The notes below the pieces were generated by a model. That model had not been told where the DNA came from. It searched no databases and was given only the letters and a program-made list of their open reading frames with translations. Made by a program: the position numbers and the translations under genes. A stretch of DNA of 64,000 nucleotides from Agrobacterium tumefaciens (GTDB lineage: Bacteria; Pseudomonadota; Alphaproteobacteria; Rhizobiales; Rhizobiaceae): positions 1,922,001 through 1,986,000 of the forward strand of contig CP048485.1 in assembly GCA_025560025.1 (NCBI GenBank), read 5' to 3'. Numbering within the stretch: the first letter of the stretch is position 1; every line of letters begins with the position of its first letter. This document shows positions 9,701 through 18,367 of the stretch, one piece after another.

Positions 9701-10129
9701 ATGAATTTCATTTTGAGCGACGTCGCGGATGCAGAGGCCGAAAAGGCCATTCGCGATCCGCTGGTGGCCTATAATCTCGCCCGTTTCGGCGAAAGCGACA
9801 AACGCGAACTCAACATCACCATTCGCGGTGACGACAATACCGTCACCGGCGGTCTGGTGGGCTATACCGCTCGCGGCTGGCTTTACGTGCAGCTTCTTTT
9901 CGTGCCGGAGGCCATGCGCGGTCAGGGCACAGGCCCGAAGCTGCTTGCCATGGCGGAGGAGGAAGCCAGAAAGCGCGGCTGCATGGGTGCCTATATCGAC
10001 ACGATGAACCCGGATGCCCTGAGAACCTACGAACGCTACGGTTTCACGAAGATTGGCTCGCTTGCGCCGCTTTCCACGGGCCAGACGATCACATGGCTCG
10101 AGAAACGTTTCCAGGCGGTCGATTCATAA
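9701..10129 (+). CDS. GNAT-family N-acetyltransferase
   Basis: A 142-residue GNAT protein. Motif A, which binds acetyl-CoA, is seen as LFVPEAMRGQGTGPKLLAMAEEEARKRG, abbreviated here to the key RGQGTG pyrophosphate loop, followed by the motif B region NPDALRTYERYGFTKIG. The acceptor substrate cannot be read. The gene stands alone, 89 bases after the moxR unit and running in the same direction; the gap contains a G+C-rich stem shortly before the start, so it may have its own promoter. Confidence 0.85.
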   Translation: MNFILSDVADAEAEKAIRDPLVAYNLARFGESDKRELNITIRGDDNTVTGGLVGYTARGWLYVQLLFVPEAMRGQGTGPKLLAMAEEEARKRGCMGAYIDTMNPDALRTYERYGFTKIGSLAPLSTGQTITWLEKRFQAVDS

Positions 10130-10205
10130 TCGCGCTGCTACGGCCCCATCGAGGCGCATTGGACCATGGCCTCCATACGGTAAACGCGCAAATTCGGGCA
10201 GCTGG

Positions 10206-10898
10206 TTACCCTTGCGCCGCCTCGAGGATGAGCGCAGTGACTTCAACCGGGTGCGAAGCCAACGATGCGTGACTGGCTTCAAGTTCGATCTTCTTAATCG
10301 GCTTCATTCGATCGGCCATCATCTGTTCGTTTTCCGGGTTAATCATCCGGTCGTTGGTCGAGACCTGATAATAGCTCGGCTTCTTCCGCCAGGCGGGCGC
10401 CGTAACATTGTCGCCAAAAGTGCTCCCGACCGGAGCCTTTTGGGTCACGGCCATGACGAGCGCTTCCTCTTCCGACAAATCCTGACAGAAGCTCTCCCGA
10501 AACTTCTCGGGCTTGATCCACAAGAAGCCGTCGCTGTCCGGCGCGATATTCGCAAAAGCCGCCGGCGGCTTGGCCTGCGAAATTCCGCCCGCGCTCTCAC
10601 CGGCGTCCGGTGCGAAGGCGGCGATGTAAACGAGCGCCTTCACATTGGGCATGTCGCCCGCTTGCGTAATCACCTTGCCGCCATATGAATGCCCGACCAG
10701 AACGACGGGACCTTCAATCTGAGCAACCATCTTGCTGGTGCGCGCCACATCGTCCGCGAGAGACGTGAGGGGGTTCTCGACCGCGTGGATATTCTTGGCC
10801 CCATAGCCATTCTTGCTTAACTCATTGATGACCTTGGCCCAATGGGCTGCGCCGCCCCAAAAACCATGTACCAGTACGATGCTTGGCTTGTCAGGCAT
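10206..10898 (-). CDS. Alpha/beta-fold hydrolase
   Basis: A 230-residue cytosolic alpha/beta hydrolase. The oxyanion-hole loop is VLVHGFWGGAAHW near the N terminus, the nucleophile elbow is VGHSYGG (Ser in GHSYG), and a C-terminal His is available in ELEASHASLASHP. No lid or signal peptide is visible. The family resembles small esterases of the EstC/salicylate-esterase type. The start is supported by a strong GGGAGGG site. It is monocistronic, convergent with the preceding acetyltransferase. Substrate unknown. Confidence 0.85.
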   Translation of the reverse strand: MPDKPSIVLVHGFWGGAAHWAKVINELSKNGYGAKNIHAVENPLTSLADDVARTSKMVAQIEGPVVLVGHSYGGKVITQAGDMPNVKALVYIAAFAPDAGESAGGISQAKPPAAFANIAPDSDGFLWIKPEKFRESFCQDLSEEEALVMAVTQKAPVGSTFGDNVTAPAWRKKPSYYQVSTNDRMINPENEQMMADRMKPIKKIELEASHASLASHPVEVTALILEAAQG

Positions 10899-11052
10899 GT
10901 TTCCCTCCCAGGAAAGGCGTTAAAGGCTGCGGGAACGATACAATATGATGCCGTTCAAGACACGCACATTGTTGCCAGACCGCTCATCTGAGGCAGCTTT
11001 TGACCCAACGCGGCAATCCCGCATTATGGGTTCGCAACCTTGGAATTCCCAT

Positions 11053-12006
11053 CTAGGCCGCGATACCCGATATCCCGCAATCAACGGTCCGGCCCATAGC
11101 CTCGCGGATTTGCTGGCGAAGCCACACGGCTCCGGCATCCGCGTCCGTCTGCAATGTCCAGACCATGGCGACCGGCGGGAAACTCAGCGTCACCGGTACC
11201 GGGCTTATTTCCAGCCCCAGCATTGGCGCATAACGCAGCGCGATACGTGAGGACACGGTCGCCAGCACCGCCGAGGATCGCGCCGTCGCCAGCACCGAGA
11301 GGAAATCCGGCGCGGCCGCAACGACGTCGATTTCCAAGCCGCTCAGTTCCAGCGCATCCTTGATGCAGCCATGCAGGCTGTCCGTCTGCGATATGACCGC
11401 ATGTTTAGCCTCCATATAGGCGTCCAGCCCTACGGGATTGGGCAGATCGAGCAAGGCCGGATTGAAACAGCAGAGCACGCTGGAGGAATAAAGCGGCTCG
11501 CAATGGTGGCGTTGCTCCTTCGAATAGGCGCATCCGACCGCCATGTCGATCACACCCGTATCCAGCATCGCGGTAATTTCCTGCTCCTGCCCGCTGCGGG
11601 CCAGAATGCGAATACCGGGCGCAATCTCCCGCAGCCGCGCCGTCAGATCCGGCAAAAGCAACAGCTCCACCTCGCTTGACATGCCCAGCCGGAATGTGCG
11701 GCGCTCGGTGGCCGGATCGAACACATCCGCTGTCAGCACCGCCGCCTGCGCCTGCCTCAGCGCCTGCCGCACAGGGCCGGCCAGATTAAGCGCCCGCGCC
11801 GTCGGCTTCATCTCCTGTCCCACGCGGATGAAAAGCTCATCCTGAAACAGGGTGCGCAGGGTGGAGAGATTATGGCTCATGGCCGGCTGCTGGATTTTCA
11901 GCCGCCGCGCGGCGCGCGTAACGTTCATCTCCTCCATCATCGCATCGAAAGCGATGAGAAGATTGAGATCGAAGGAACGGAGATTGAAATGATCGATAGT
12001 TTGCAT
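11053..12006 (-). CDS. LysR-family transcriptional regulator
   Basis: A 317-residue LysR-type regulator: winged helix-turn-helix at residues 9-70 (LNLLIAFDAMMEEMNVTRAA, then QQPAMSHNLSTLR) and an effector-binding domain to the C terminus. It is divergent from the Tat-exported MBL-fold hydrolase, with 87 bases between the two starts, so it very probably controls that gene and itself from the shared region. The helix-turn-helix resembles the NodD/NahR branch (DLNLL.AFDAMMEE), but no inducer can be inferred. Confidence 0.88.
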   Translation of the reverse strand: MQTIDHFNLRSFDLNLLIAFDAMMEEMNVTRAARRLKIQQPAMSHNLSTLRTLFQDELFIRVGQEMKPTARALNLAGPVRQALRQAQAAVLTADVFDPATERRTFRLGMSSEVELLLLPDLTARLREIAPGIRILARSGQEQEITAMLDTGVIDMAVGCAYSKEQRHHCEPLYSSSVLCCFNPALLDLPNPVGLDAYMEAKHAVISQTDSLHGCIKDALELSGLEIDVVAAAPDFLSVLATARSSAVLATVSSRIALRYAPMLGLEISPVPVTLSFPPVAMVWTLQTDADAGAVWLRQQIREAMGRTVDCGISGIAA

Positions 12007-12093
12007 AAGTCACATCGATTTGATTGCTGGCCTGCCTACACTTAGCTGGAGTGCGGAAAGTTTCAAGACATTCCCTCAAACCAGGAGCTCCCA

Positions 12094-13059
12094 ATGCCGT
12101 CCCGTCGCTCACTTCTCAAAGGCGCCGCCAGCGCCATCTTCGCCGCCCCTTTCGTTGCACCCGCCGTCGCATTCGCCAAGGCGCCGCTTGCCGCCACGCA
12201 GGCACCCGGCTTTTATCGGCTGATGGTCGGCAAGGTGGAAGTCACCGCCCTTTCGGACGGCGTCATCGCGCTGCCGCTCGCCAAGATTTACACCAACACC
12301 ACGCCGGAACACGCCTCGAAGGTCTTGCAGGATGCCTTCCTGCCGGAAGAGACGCCCACCTCGGTCAACGCATTTCTCGTCAACACCGGCGACAGGCTGG
12401 TGCTGATCGACGCCGGCACCGGCGCCTATCTCGGCCCGTCCCTCGGCAGGCTCGTCGCCAATATCGAGGCCTCCGGTTATAAAACCGCGGATATAGATGA
12501 CGTTGTCCTCACCCATATCCATACCGACCACTCCGGCGGCCTATCGGCTGATGGCAAACGCGTCTTTGCCAATGCGACCCTGCACGCTAACGAGCGTGAA
12601 GCCGCTTTCTGGCTCGATGCGGCAAAGGCCAAGGCGGCCCCTGAAGCGCTGAAGAAGGGTTATGCCGAAGCGAAGGAAAGCATCCAGCCCTATATCGATG
12701 CCGGCAAGTTCGAGACATTCGGCGACAATGCCGCACCGGTTCCCGGCCTCGGCTCTATCCTTTACGCCGGCCACACGCCCGGCCACAGCGCTGTCGTTCT
12801 CGAAAGCGACGGCCAGAAAATCGTCTTCTGGGGCGATATCACCCATGGCGATATCCTCCAGTTCGATGAGCCTGACGTGGCCATCGAATTCGACGTCGAC
12901 CAGAAGGCCGCCGTCGTCGCGCGTGATCTAGCGTTTAAACAGGCGGTAGAGGGCAAATATCTGGTTGCCGGCGCTCACATCGCTTTCCCCGGCATCGGCC
13001 ATGTGCGCACCGACAGCACCAATTACGATTGGCTGCCGGTCAACTACACGGCGCTGTAA
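12094..13059 (+). CDS. Tat-exported MBL-fold metallo-hydrolase
   Basis: A 321-residue metallo-beta-lactamase-fold protein. It begins with a twin-arginine signal (SRRSLLKGAASA, hydrophobic stretch, then AFA), so it is exported folded to the periplasm. The metal site is HIHTDHSGG near residue 140, with further ligands in YAGHTPGHS and the late AGAHIAF. It resembles quorum-quenching lactonase-like and other Zn hydrolases; the substrate is open. The divergent LysR gene is the likely regulator. Confidence 0.88.
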   Translation: MPSRRSLLKGAASAIFAAPFVAPAVAFAKAPLAATQAPGFYRLMVGKVEVTALSDGVIALPLAKIYTNTTPEHASKVLQDAFLPEETPTSVNAFLVNTGDRLVLIDAGTGAYLGPSLGRLVANIEASGYKTADIDDVVLTHIHTDHSGGLSADGKRVFANATLHANEREAAFWLDAAKAKAAPEALKKGYAEAKESIQPYIDAGKFETFGDNAAPVPGLGSILYAGHTPGHSAVVLESDGQKIVFWGDITHGDILQFDEPDVAIEFDVDQKAAVVARDLAFKQAVEGKYLVAGAHIAFPGIGHVRTDSTNYDWLPVNYTAL

Positions 13060-13073
13060 GGTGCGAAACAGCC

Positions 13074-13100
13074 TGGCCTGATCCTCAACGGGTCAGGCCA
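13074..13100. terminator. Convergent-gene hairpin
   Basis: An inverted repeat with arms TGGCCTGA and TCAGGCCA sits between the convergent MBL hydrolase and MFS genes. No U-run follows on either strand, so intrinsic termination is only a possibility. Confidence 0.35.
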
Positions 13101-13118
13101 TTGCGCGGGAAGGGCGCG

Positions 13119-14432
13119 TCAAGTCAGCGCCACCTGCCGCGTTTCCGCATTGATCATCGTCGCGGCAATGGCGGCAAGCACCAGCAGACCGGCGAAAATG
13201 CCGATTGCGACGCCAAAACCCTGCGCTATGGCATAACCGAGCAGAGACGGCGCCAGCAGGCCGCCGAGCCGTGCCATGGCGCCCGCAGCCCCCATGCCGG
13301 TCGCCCGCGATTCCGTCGGGTAAAGCTCCGGCGTATAGGCATAAAGCGCACCCCAGGTACCGAGCAGTGCAAAGCTCATGATGAGAAGCGAAGCGGCGAT
13401 CATCGCGCCGGCTGAAGCCAGCGTGAAGAGCAGGCATCCGAGCGCCGAGAGCAGGCAGAAACCGATCAGCGTCGGCTTGCGGCCCCATTTTTCGACGCCA
13501 TAGGCGGCAAGTGCATAGCCGGGGATCTGCGCCAGCGCCACCAGCACCAGAAAACCATAACCGCGCACGAAACCGAACCCGTCTCCGGCCAGTTTCGCCG
13601 GCATCCACGTAAACACGCCGTAATAGGAAACGGAAACAAGGAACCAGATGGCGAGGATCATGATGCTGCGCTGCCGGAGCGCCGGTGAAAATATCCCCTG
13701 CCCCTTGCCCACGTCAGGCTGGAAAAGCCCGGTCCCGGCATCGAGCGGCGCACGCCCATTCGTCACCAGCATGCGGTTGACGACGGCCTTGGCTTCCTCC
13801 AACCGCCCGCTGCGCAGCAGGTAAAGCGGCGATTCCGGCACCAGAAAGCGTAGGCCAAGGCCGAGAACCGCCGGAAAAGCCGTCACGGCGAAAATATAAC
13901 GCCAGGCATCGGCGACACCGGCAAGGCTGGCGCCCCAGGCCGCCAGCGCCACGATCAGCGTTCCGACAGCCCAGAAACCCTCGAGAAAAACCAGCCAGCG
14001 GCCGCGATTTTTGGCGGGCAGGAACTCGGCCATCATCGCATAATCCACCGGCAGCGTGCCGCCCACGGCAGCACCGGTGAGAAAGCGCAGAACAAGCAGG
14101 ATGGTGAAATCGGGCGCGAACACCGAAAGCACGCCGAACAGCGCATCGCAGGCCACGGTGACGATCAGCACACGGCGACGCCCGTAACGATCCGCCAGCC
14201 GCCCGAAACCGGCAGCACCCAGCAGCATGCCGAAAAAGAACGCCGTGCCGGTCTGCAACGCCTGCGGCACCGTCAGCCCGAAGGTTGCGGCAATCGAGGC
14301 GGCGGTGAAGCCAACGGCCAGAACCTGCATGGCATCAGCGGCCCAGACGAGGCCGAATATGCCCATCAGCCGCCGCTGATAGGCGCCAGCGCCAGCGCGC
14401 TCCAGCGCATCATTCATGGTGATAGCCGTCAT
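13119..14432 (-). CDS. MFS transporter (sugar/aromatic acid porter type)
   Basis: A 437-residue, 12-segment major facilitator. The cytoplasmic loop 2-3 signature is GRLADRYGRRRVL and the N-terminal half carries MQVLAVGFTAASIAATFG. The overall pattern resembles the NiaP/SV2-like and aromatic-acid porter group, with a central cytoplasmic loop around residue 215-235. Substrate is not readable. It is convergent with the MBL gene and has its own upstream region that contains a palindromic repeat element. Confidence 0.85.
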   Translation of the reverse strand: MTAITMNDALERAGAGAYQRRLMGIFGLVWAADAMQVLAVGFTAASIAATFGLTVPQALQTGTAFFFGMLLGAAGFGRLADRYGRRRVLIVTVACDALFGVLSVFAPDFTILLVLRFLTGAAVGGTLPVDYAMMAEFLPAKNRGRWLVFLEGFWAVGTLIVALAAWGASLAGVADAWRYIFAVTAFPAVLGLGLRFLVPESPLYLLRSGRLEEAKAVVNRMLVTNGRAPLDAGTGLFQPDVGKGQGIFSPALRQRSIMILAIWFLVSVSYYGVFTWMPAKLAGDGFGFVRGYGFLVLVALAQIPGYALAAYGVEKWGRKPTLIGFCLLSALGCLLFTLASAGAMIAASLLIMSFALLGTWGALYAYTPELYPTESRATGMGAAGAMARLGGLLAPSLLGYAIAQGFGVAIGIFAGLLVLAAIAATMINAETRQVALT

Positions 14433-14610
14433 GCCCCGCCCCTTTGCAGAAATCGACTTTGACTTGCTATCGTATAGGGGGAGGAAACGGAATTGAATTC
14501 TGTGGAGGGAGACGCGTTGTTTCGAAACAGGCTACCGGAAGAAGATTTTACCACACAAGGAGATGTGGCACGGCAGTCTTGATGTTTGCCACAGCGCGCA
14601 ACGCCCCTTC

Positions 14611-14724
14611 CGTCATGCCGGACTTGATCCGGCATCCAGTCACGGCGCGTCTGCGCCGTGGGAAGAGTCCTTTCAGCCCAAAGACTTGGGCTGGCTGGAT
14701 TCAGGCTTAAGGCCGGAATGACGG
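14611..14724. repeat. Four-hairpin intergenic element, copy 1
   Basis: A 114-bp element that begins CGTCATGCCGG and ends CCGGAATGACG. It contains an internal hairpin with arms CACGGCGC/GCGCCGTG and a second with arms CAGCCCAA/TTGGGCTG (14674-14693). Related copies lie at 49832-49947 and 60330-60443. It fills most of the gap between the MFS and acetyltransferase genes (14433-14772), where no gene is seen. Confidence 0.85.
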
Positions 14725-14772
14725 GGGGTTTTATGTTGCGCTAAAAAGCGCAAAGCCCCTTCGGATACCCCC

Positions 14773-15342
14773 TCAGCCGTAAACCCTGAGCGGCTCCTCA
14801 AAACCCTCATCTTCCGCCGTGGCGGCCGGCATCACGGCCTCGCATTTGCGCCAGCCGATCTTGCCCTTCAGCCGCTGGTGCACGTCATCGCCAATCGGCA
14901 CGACGAGCACCCGGTTCGGGTCGACCGGGCCGGGAAAATCGAGCGCCGCATAAGCGACCTTCGCGAAACCGAGCGGCATGTAATAGGGCGGATCGCCGAT
15001 CAGGATCACGGCTTCGGAACCCTTCCGCCGGGCGGCGGCAATGGCGATCCGGACGAGCTCCCGGCCGATGCCCTTGTTCTTGTGCGAGGGCCGCACCGCA
15101 AGGGGCCCGAGCATATGGCCCTTCACCCCGCCCGCCAGAACCGGCGTCATGCGCACCGAAGCAATGGTTTCGCCATCGTCGGCGCAGACAAAGGACAGCG
15201 ACCGGTCATGCGGCCCCTGCTCGCGGATGCGCGCTGCGGCACGGGTATGCCGGCCGGGACCGAATGCTTCTTCGTTGATGACGTCGATGATGGCGTCGTG
15301 CGACGCGTCCTCGGTGAGGTAGACAAGATCGTGCTTGGACAT
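14773..15342 (-). CDS. GNAT N-acetyltransferase (YhbS-like)
   Basis: A 189-residue GNAT protein. The acetyl-CoA loop is KNKGIGRELVRIA and the preceding strand LGPLAVRPSH is typical; the C-terminal part PPYYMPLGFAKV is the YhbS-type pattern. I use the ATG at 15342; the longer frame starts at a TTG with no conserved sequence. Acceptor unknown. The upstream 300 bases up to the glutathione reductase-like gene show no further ORF. Confidence 0.82.
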   Translation of the reverse strand: MSKHDLVYLTEDASHDAIIDVINEEAFGPGRHTRAAARIREQGPHDRSLSFVCADDGETIASVRMTPVLAGGVKGHMLGPLAVRPSHKNKGIGRELVRIAIAAARRKGSEAVILIGDPPYYMPLGFAKVAYAALDFPGPVDPNRVLVVPIGDDVHQRLKGKIGWRKCEAVMPAATAEDEGFEEPLRVYG

Positions 15343-15638
15343 GAAGAGACCGAAACTTCCAGGATGCGGATGCGACAATAGATGACGGCTGCGCCGGTAA
15401 GGGCGTTCAGGAGCGTCAGCGTCGTCGGAGCATCCGTGGTTCGATCATAGTCAGCAATTTCCTCAGAATTGTGAAAATTGCAGTTATCAGGAAAATTCCC
15501 ACCCGTCCAGAACAAATCTCTGCTCTATCCCATTCAGTTTCCACAGGACCGGAAACGCATTGTTCAACGCCTTACGGGTTCGCGGGAGAGTGCAGAACGG
15601 TTAGGATCGCTCAAAAGGAAACAATCAAGGAGATCGTC

Positions 15639-16631
15639 ATGGGCATGCTGGTGGAAGGCGTATGGAAAGACGTCTGGTATGACACCAAGGAAACCAAGGG
15701 GCACTTCAAGCGCAGCGCCTCGCAATTCCGCAACTGGATCACAGCGGATGGCGCAGCCGGCCCTTCCGGAGAAGGCGGGTTCGAGGCCGAGAAGGACCGT
15801 TACCACCTCTATGTCTCCTTCGCCTGCCCCTGGGCACACCGCACCCTGATTTTCCGCAAGCTGAAAAAGCTGGAGGACCTGATCTCCGTTTCCGTCGTCG
15901 ACCCGCTGATGCTGGAAAACGGCTGGGAATTTAAGCCTGAGGGCGAGCGCACGCCGGGCGCGACCGAGGATCACCTCTTCGGCTCCTCGACGCTCTGGCA
16001 GGTCTATACAAAGGCGGACCCCAAATATTCGGGGCGTGTCACCGTGCCGGTGCTCTGGGATAAAAAGCGCGGCACCATCGTCTCCAATGAATCAGCGGAA
16101 ATCATCCGCATGTTCAATTCCGCCTTCAACGATCTCACCGGCTCGCAGGCCGATTATTATCCCGAAGCGCTACGCGCCGAGATCGATGCGCTGAACGACG
16201 TCATCTACGACACTGTCAATAACGGCGTCTACAAGGCCGGCTTCGCCACCACGCAAGATGCTTATCAGCAGAATGCCGTGAAGGTGTTCGAAACGCTGGA
16301 TATGCTGGAGGATCGCCTGAAGGACCGGCGTTTCCTGTTCGGTTCAGAACAGACGGAAGCGGACTGGCGCCTGTTCACCACGCTGGTGCGGTTCGACCCG
16401 GTTTATGTCGGCCATTTCAAGTGCAACATCCGCCGCATCCACGACTATCCGCACCTGACGGGTTACCTGCGCGATCTTTACCAGACGCCGGGCGTGCCTG
16501 ACACGGTGGATATGCGCCACATCAAGGAACACTATTACCGCAGCCACCGCACCATCAACCCGACCGGCATCGTGCCCGTCGGCCCGGAACTGGACCTGAC
16601 CATGGCCCATGGCCGCGAGGCGCTCTCCTGA
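15639..16631 (+). CDS. Glutathionyl-hydroquinone reductase
   Basis: A 330-residue Xi-class glutathione transferase-like enzyme that reduces glutathionyl-hydroquinones. The catalytic Cys is in FACPWAHRTLI, the diagnostic CPWA motif. A thioredoxin-like N-terminal half and all-helical C-terminal half (DVIYDTVNNGVYKAGFA, LFTTLVRFDPVY) match YqjG/ECM4 proteins in content and length. The ATG at 15639 follows AAGGAGATCGTC; the longer frame adds a non-conserved 56-residue extension. It is convergent with a Nudix gene 13 bases downstream. Confidence 0.92.
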   Translation: MGMLVEGVWKDVWYDTKETKGHFKRSASQFRNWITADGAAGPSGEGGFEAEKDRYHLYVSFACPWAHRTLIFRKLKKLEDLISVSVVDPLMLENGWEFKPEGERTPGATEDHLFGSSTLWQVYTKADPKYSGRVTVPVLWDKKRGTIVSNESAEIIRMFNSAFNDLTGSQADYYPEALRAEIDALNDVIYDTVNNGVYKAGFATTQDAYQQNAVKVFETLDMLEDRLKDRRFLFGSEQTEADWRLFTTLVRFDPVYVGHFKCNIRRIHDYPHLTGYLRDLYQTPGVPDTVDMRHIKEHYYRSHRTINPTGIVPVGPELDLTMAHGREALS

Positions 16632-16644
16632 CGGAGAGCCGTTA

Positions 16645-17136
16645 CTACCAGTGGTCGGCGATCGCCGCTTCGCCGGCAAGCTCGGCAAGGCGGCGGCGGG
16701 TTGCGGCCGTCACCCCTTCCGGCAGCTCCGACAGGTCGAAAAAGCCGCTTTCGGCAATTTCATGATCGGGCTTTTTCGGTTTGGTCTGGGAGACGTCAAG
16801 CCGGTAGAGCGCCACGTGGTCGCGATTGCTGCCTTCCATATTGAGATAGACATGGAAAAGCTCCGGTTTGGAGGCAGCTTCGAGATTGCCCTCCTCGCGG
16901 ATTTCCTTGTGCAGCGCCATCAGCAATGTCTCGCCACGCTCCACACCGCCGCCCGGCAGATACCAGCCCGGCAGATAGGTGTGCCGCACCAGAAAAATCC
17001 TGCCTTTTTCATCGAAACAGGCCGCACGCACACCAAGAGTTGCGCCGCGCGTGAACAGAAAAACGAAATGCAGCAGGCGAATGAGGACGCTCATATGGAA
17101 CGGACGGGCCTGCCGCCCGGTTGTTTCGTCATTCAC
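16645..17136 (-). CDS. Nudix hydrolase with atypical box end
   Basis: A 163-residue Nudix-domain protein. The box GGGVERGE...ALHKEIREEGNL matches GX5EX7REUXEEXGU, except that R is K and the final xGU is GNL. The essential Glu pair (REE equivalent) is kept. A short hydrophobic N-terminal stretch (MSVLIRLLHFVFLF after residue 14) might be a membrane anchor or simply a strand. Substrate not known. An alternative ATG at 17094 exists, but the first start has AGGGTGA immediately upstream. Confidence 0.82.
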   Translation of the reverse strand: MNDETTGRQARPFHMSVLIRLLHFVFLFTRGATLGVRAACFDEKGRIFLVRHTYLPGWYLPGGGVERGETLLMALHKEIREEGNLEAASKPELFHVYLNMEGSNRDHVALYRLDVSQTKPKKPDHEIAESGFFDLSELPEGVTAATRRRLAELAGEAAIADHW

Positions 17137-17202
17137 CCTGGTTTCTCCCCGCCTGCCGGCTTTTATTGGACGCGCGGCATATCATAGGTTATCTCTGCCG
17201 CC

Positions 17203-18153
17203 ATGTTCAAACTTGCGCATATTTCAGACGTCCATTTGGGGCCACTGCCAAAACTCACTTTCCGGGAACTTGCATCCAAGCGTATCACCGGTTTTGTTAA
17301 CTGGCACCGCAACCGCCGCAAGCATCTCTTCACCGATACGCTGGAAAAACTGCTCGATGATCTGGAGACAAAGTCACCGGATCATCTGGCTATTACCGGC
17401 GATCTCGTCAATCTTGCGACCGGCATTGAAATCCGCGCCGCCGCCGACTGGCTGGAGGAAGTGGGCGATCCCGAAAGAACCTCCGTCGTTCCCGGCAATC
17501 ACGACGCCTATGTTTCCGGCGCGCACGACAAGGCCATGCAGGCCTGGTACCCTTATGTACGCGGCGATGGCGACCCGCTGGAATGGGACGACGACCGCAA
17601 GATTTTTCCCTATATGCGCGTGCGCGGTCCCGTCGCACTGATCGGCTGCTCCACCTCGATTGCGACGCCGCCCTTTTCGGCAACCGGTTATTTCGGCAAC
17701 CGGCAGGCCCGCGCCACGGCGGAGCTTTTGAAAAAAGCCGGAGAACAGGGGCTATTCCGCGTGGTGATGATCCACCATCCGCCGATCCGGGGCGCCACTG
17801 CCGCCCATAAACGCATGTTCGGCGTTCGTCGCTTTGCCGCCGCTCTCGGCGTCGGCGGCGCGGAACTCGTGCTGCATGGTCATACCCATTTGAATACGGT
17901 CTATTGGCTGAACACCCACCATGGGGAAGACCACATTCCGGTCGTCGGCATTTCTTCCGCCAGCCAGGGACCGGGCGGTGAAAAACCGCGTGCGGCCTAT
18001 AATCTCTTCCATATTTCCGGTGGCCCCGGCACCTGGAATGTCGCCTGTGAGCGCCACAGCCTCAATGAGACGGGGACGGGTGTGGCGCTGGAGGATGTGC
18101 GGGTGTTTTATGAAAACGGCCGGCCGCTGGGGTTCTCGCTGCCGAAGGAATAG
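17203..18153 (+). CDS. Calcineurin-like metallophosphoesterase
   Basis: A 316-residue metallophosphoesterase containing all five metal blocks in order: HISDVHLG, TGDLVN, PGNHD, IHHPP and LHGHTH. No signal peptide is visible, so it is cytosolic. The family includes cyclic-nucleotide phosphodiesterases and others; this sequence does not decide the substrate. It is divergent from the Nudix gene (66-base gap) and is followed by an inverted-repeat element. Confidence 0.9.
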   Translation: MFKLAHISDVHLGPLPKLTFRELASKRITGFVNWHRNRRKHLFTDTLEKLLDDLETKSPDHLAITGDLVNLATGIEIRAAADWLEEVGDPERTSVVPGNHDAYVSGAHDKAMQAWYPYVRGDGDPLEWDDDRKIFPYMRVRGPVALIGCSTSIATPPFSATGYFGNRQARATAELLKKAGEQGLFRVVMIHHPPIRGATAAHKRMFGVRRFAAALGVGGAELVLHGHTHLNTVYWLNTHHGEDHIPVVGISSASQGPGGEKPRAAYNLFHISGGPGTWNVACERHSLNETGTGVALEDVRVFYENGRPLGFSLPKE

Positions 18154-18188
18154 AGTCCGGAGCGGTTGTGTCAGTGGGTGGGGCTTAC

Positions 18189-18341
18189 CCCCCTCTGCCC
18201 TGCCGGGCATCTCCCCCTCAAGGGGGGAGATCGACTCGTGGTTGGGTCTCGCCTATCTCAACATTTGCGAATGAAGTGCCGGTAGCGCTTCTTGCTGATC
18301 TCCCCCCTTGAGGGGGAGATGTCCGGCAGGACAGAGGGGGG
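18189..18341. repeat. MITE-like element with long terminal inverted repeats
   Basis: Two inverted copies of about 44 bp (18189-18232 and 18297-18341) differ at only about two positions and flank a 64-bp non-coding centre. Each arm contains its own hairpin built on CTCCCCCT/AGGGGGGAG. It lies between the convergent metallophosphoesterase and leuA genes, with no ORF inside. Confidence 0.85.
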
Positions 18342-18367
18342 TGCCCTGCCCCACCCTCAAAGCAAGC

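Noticed and set aside
10945-11250. 101-codon plus-strand ORF after the alpha/beta hydrolase
   Set aside because: Overlaps the 3' part of the LysR gene in antisense and has no conserved sequence.
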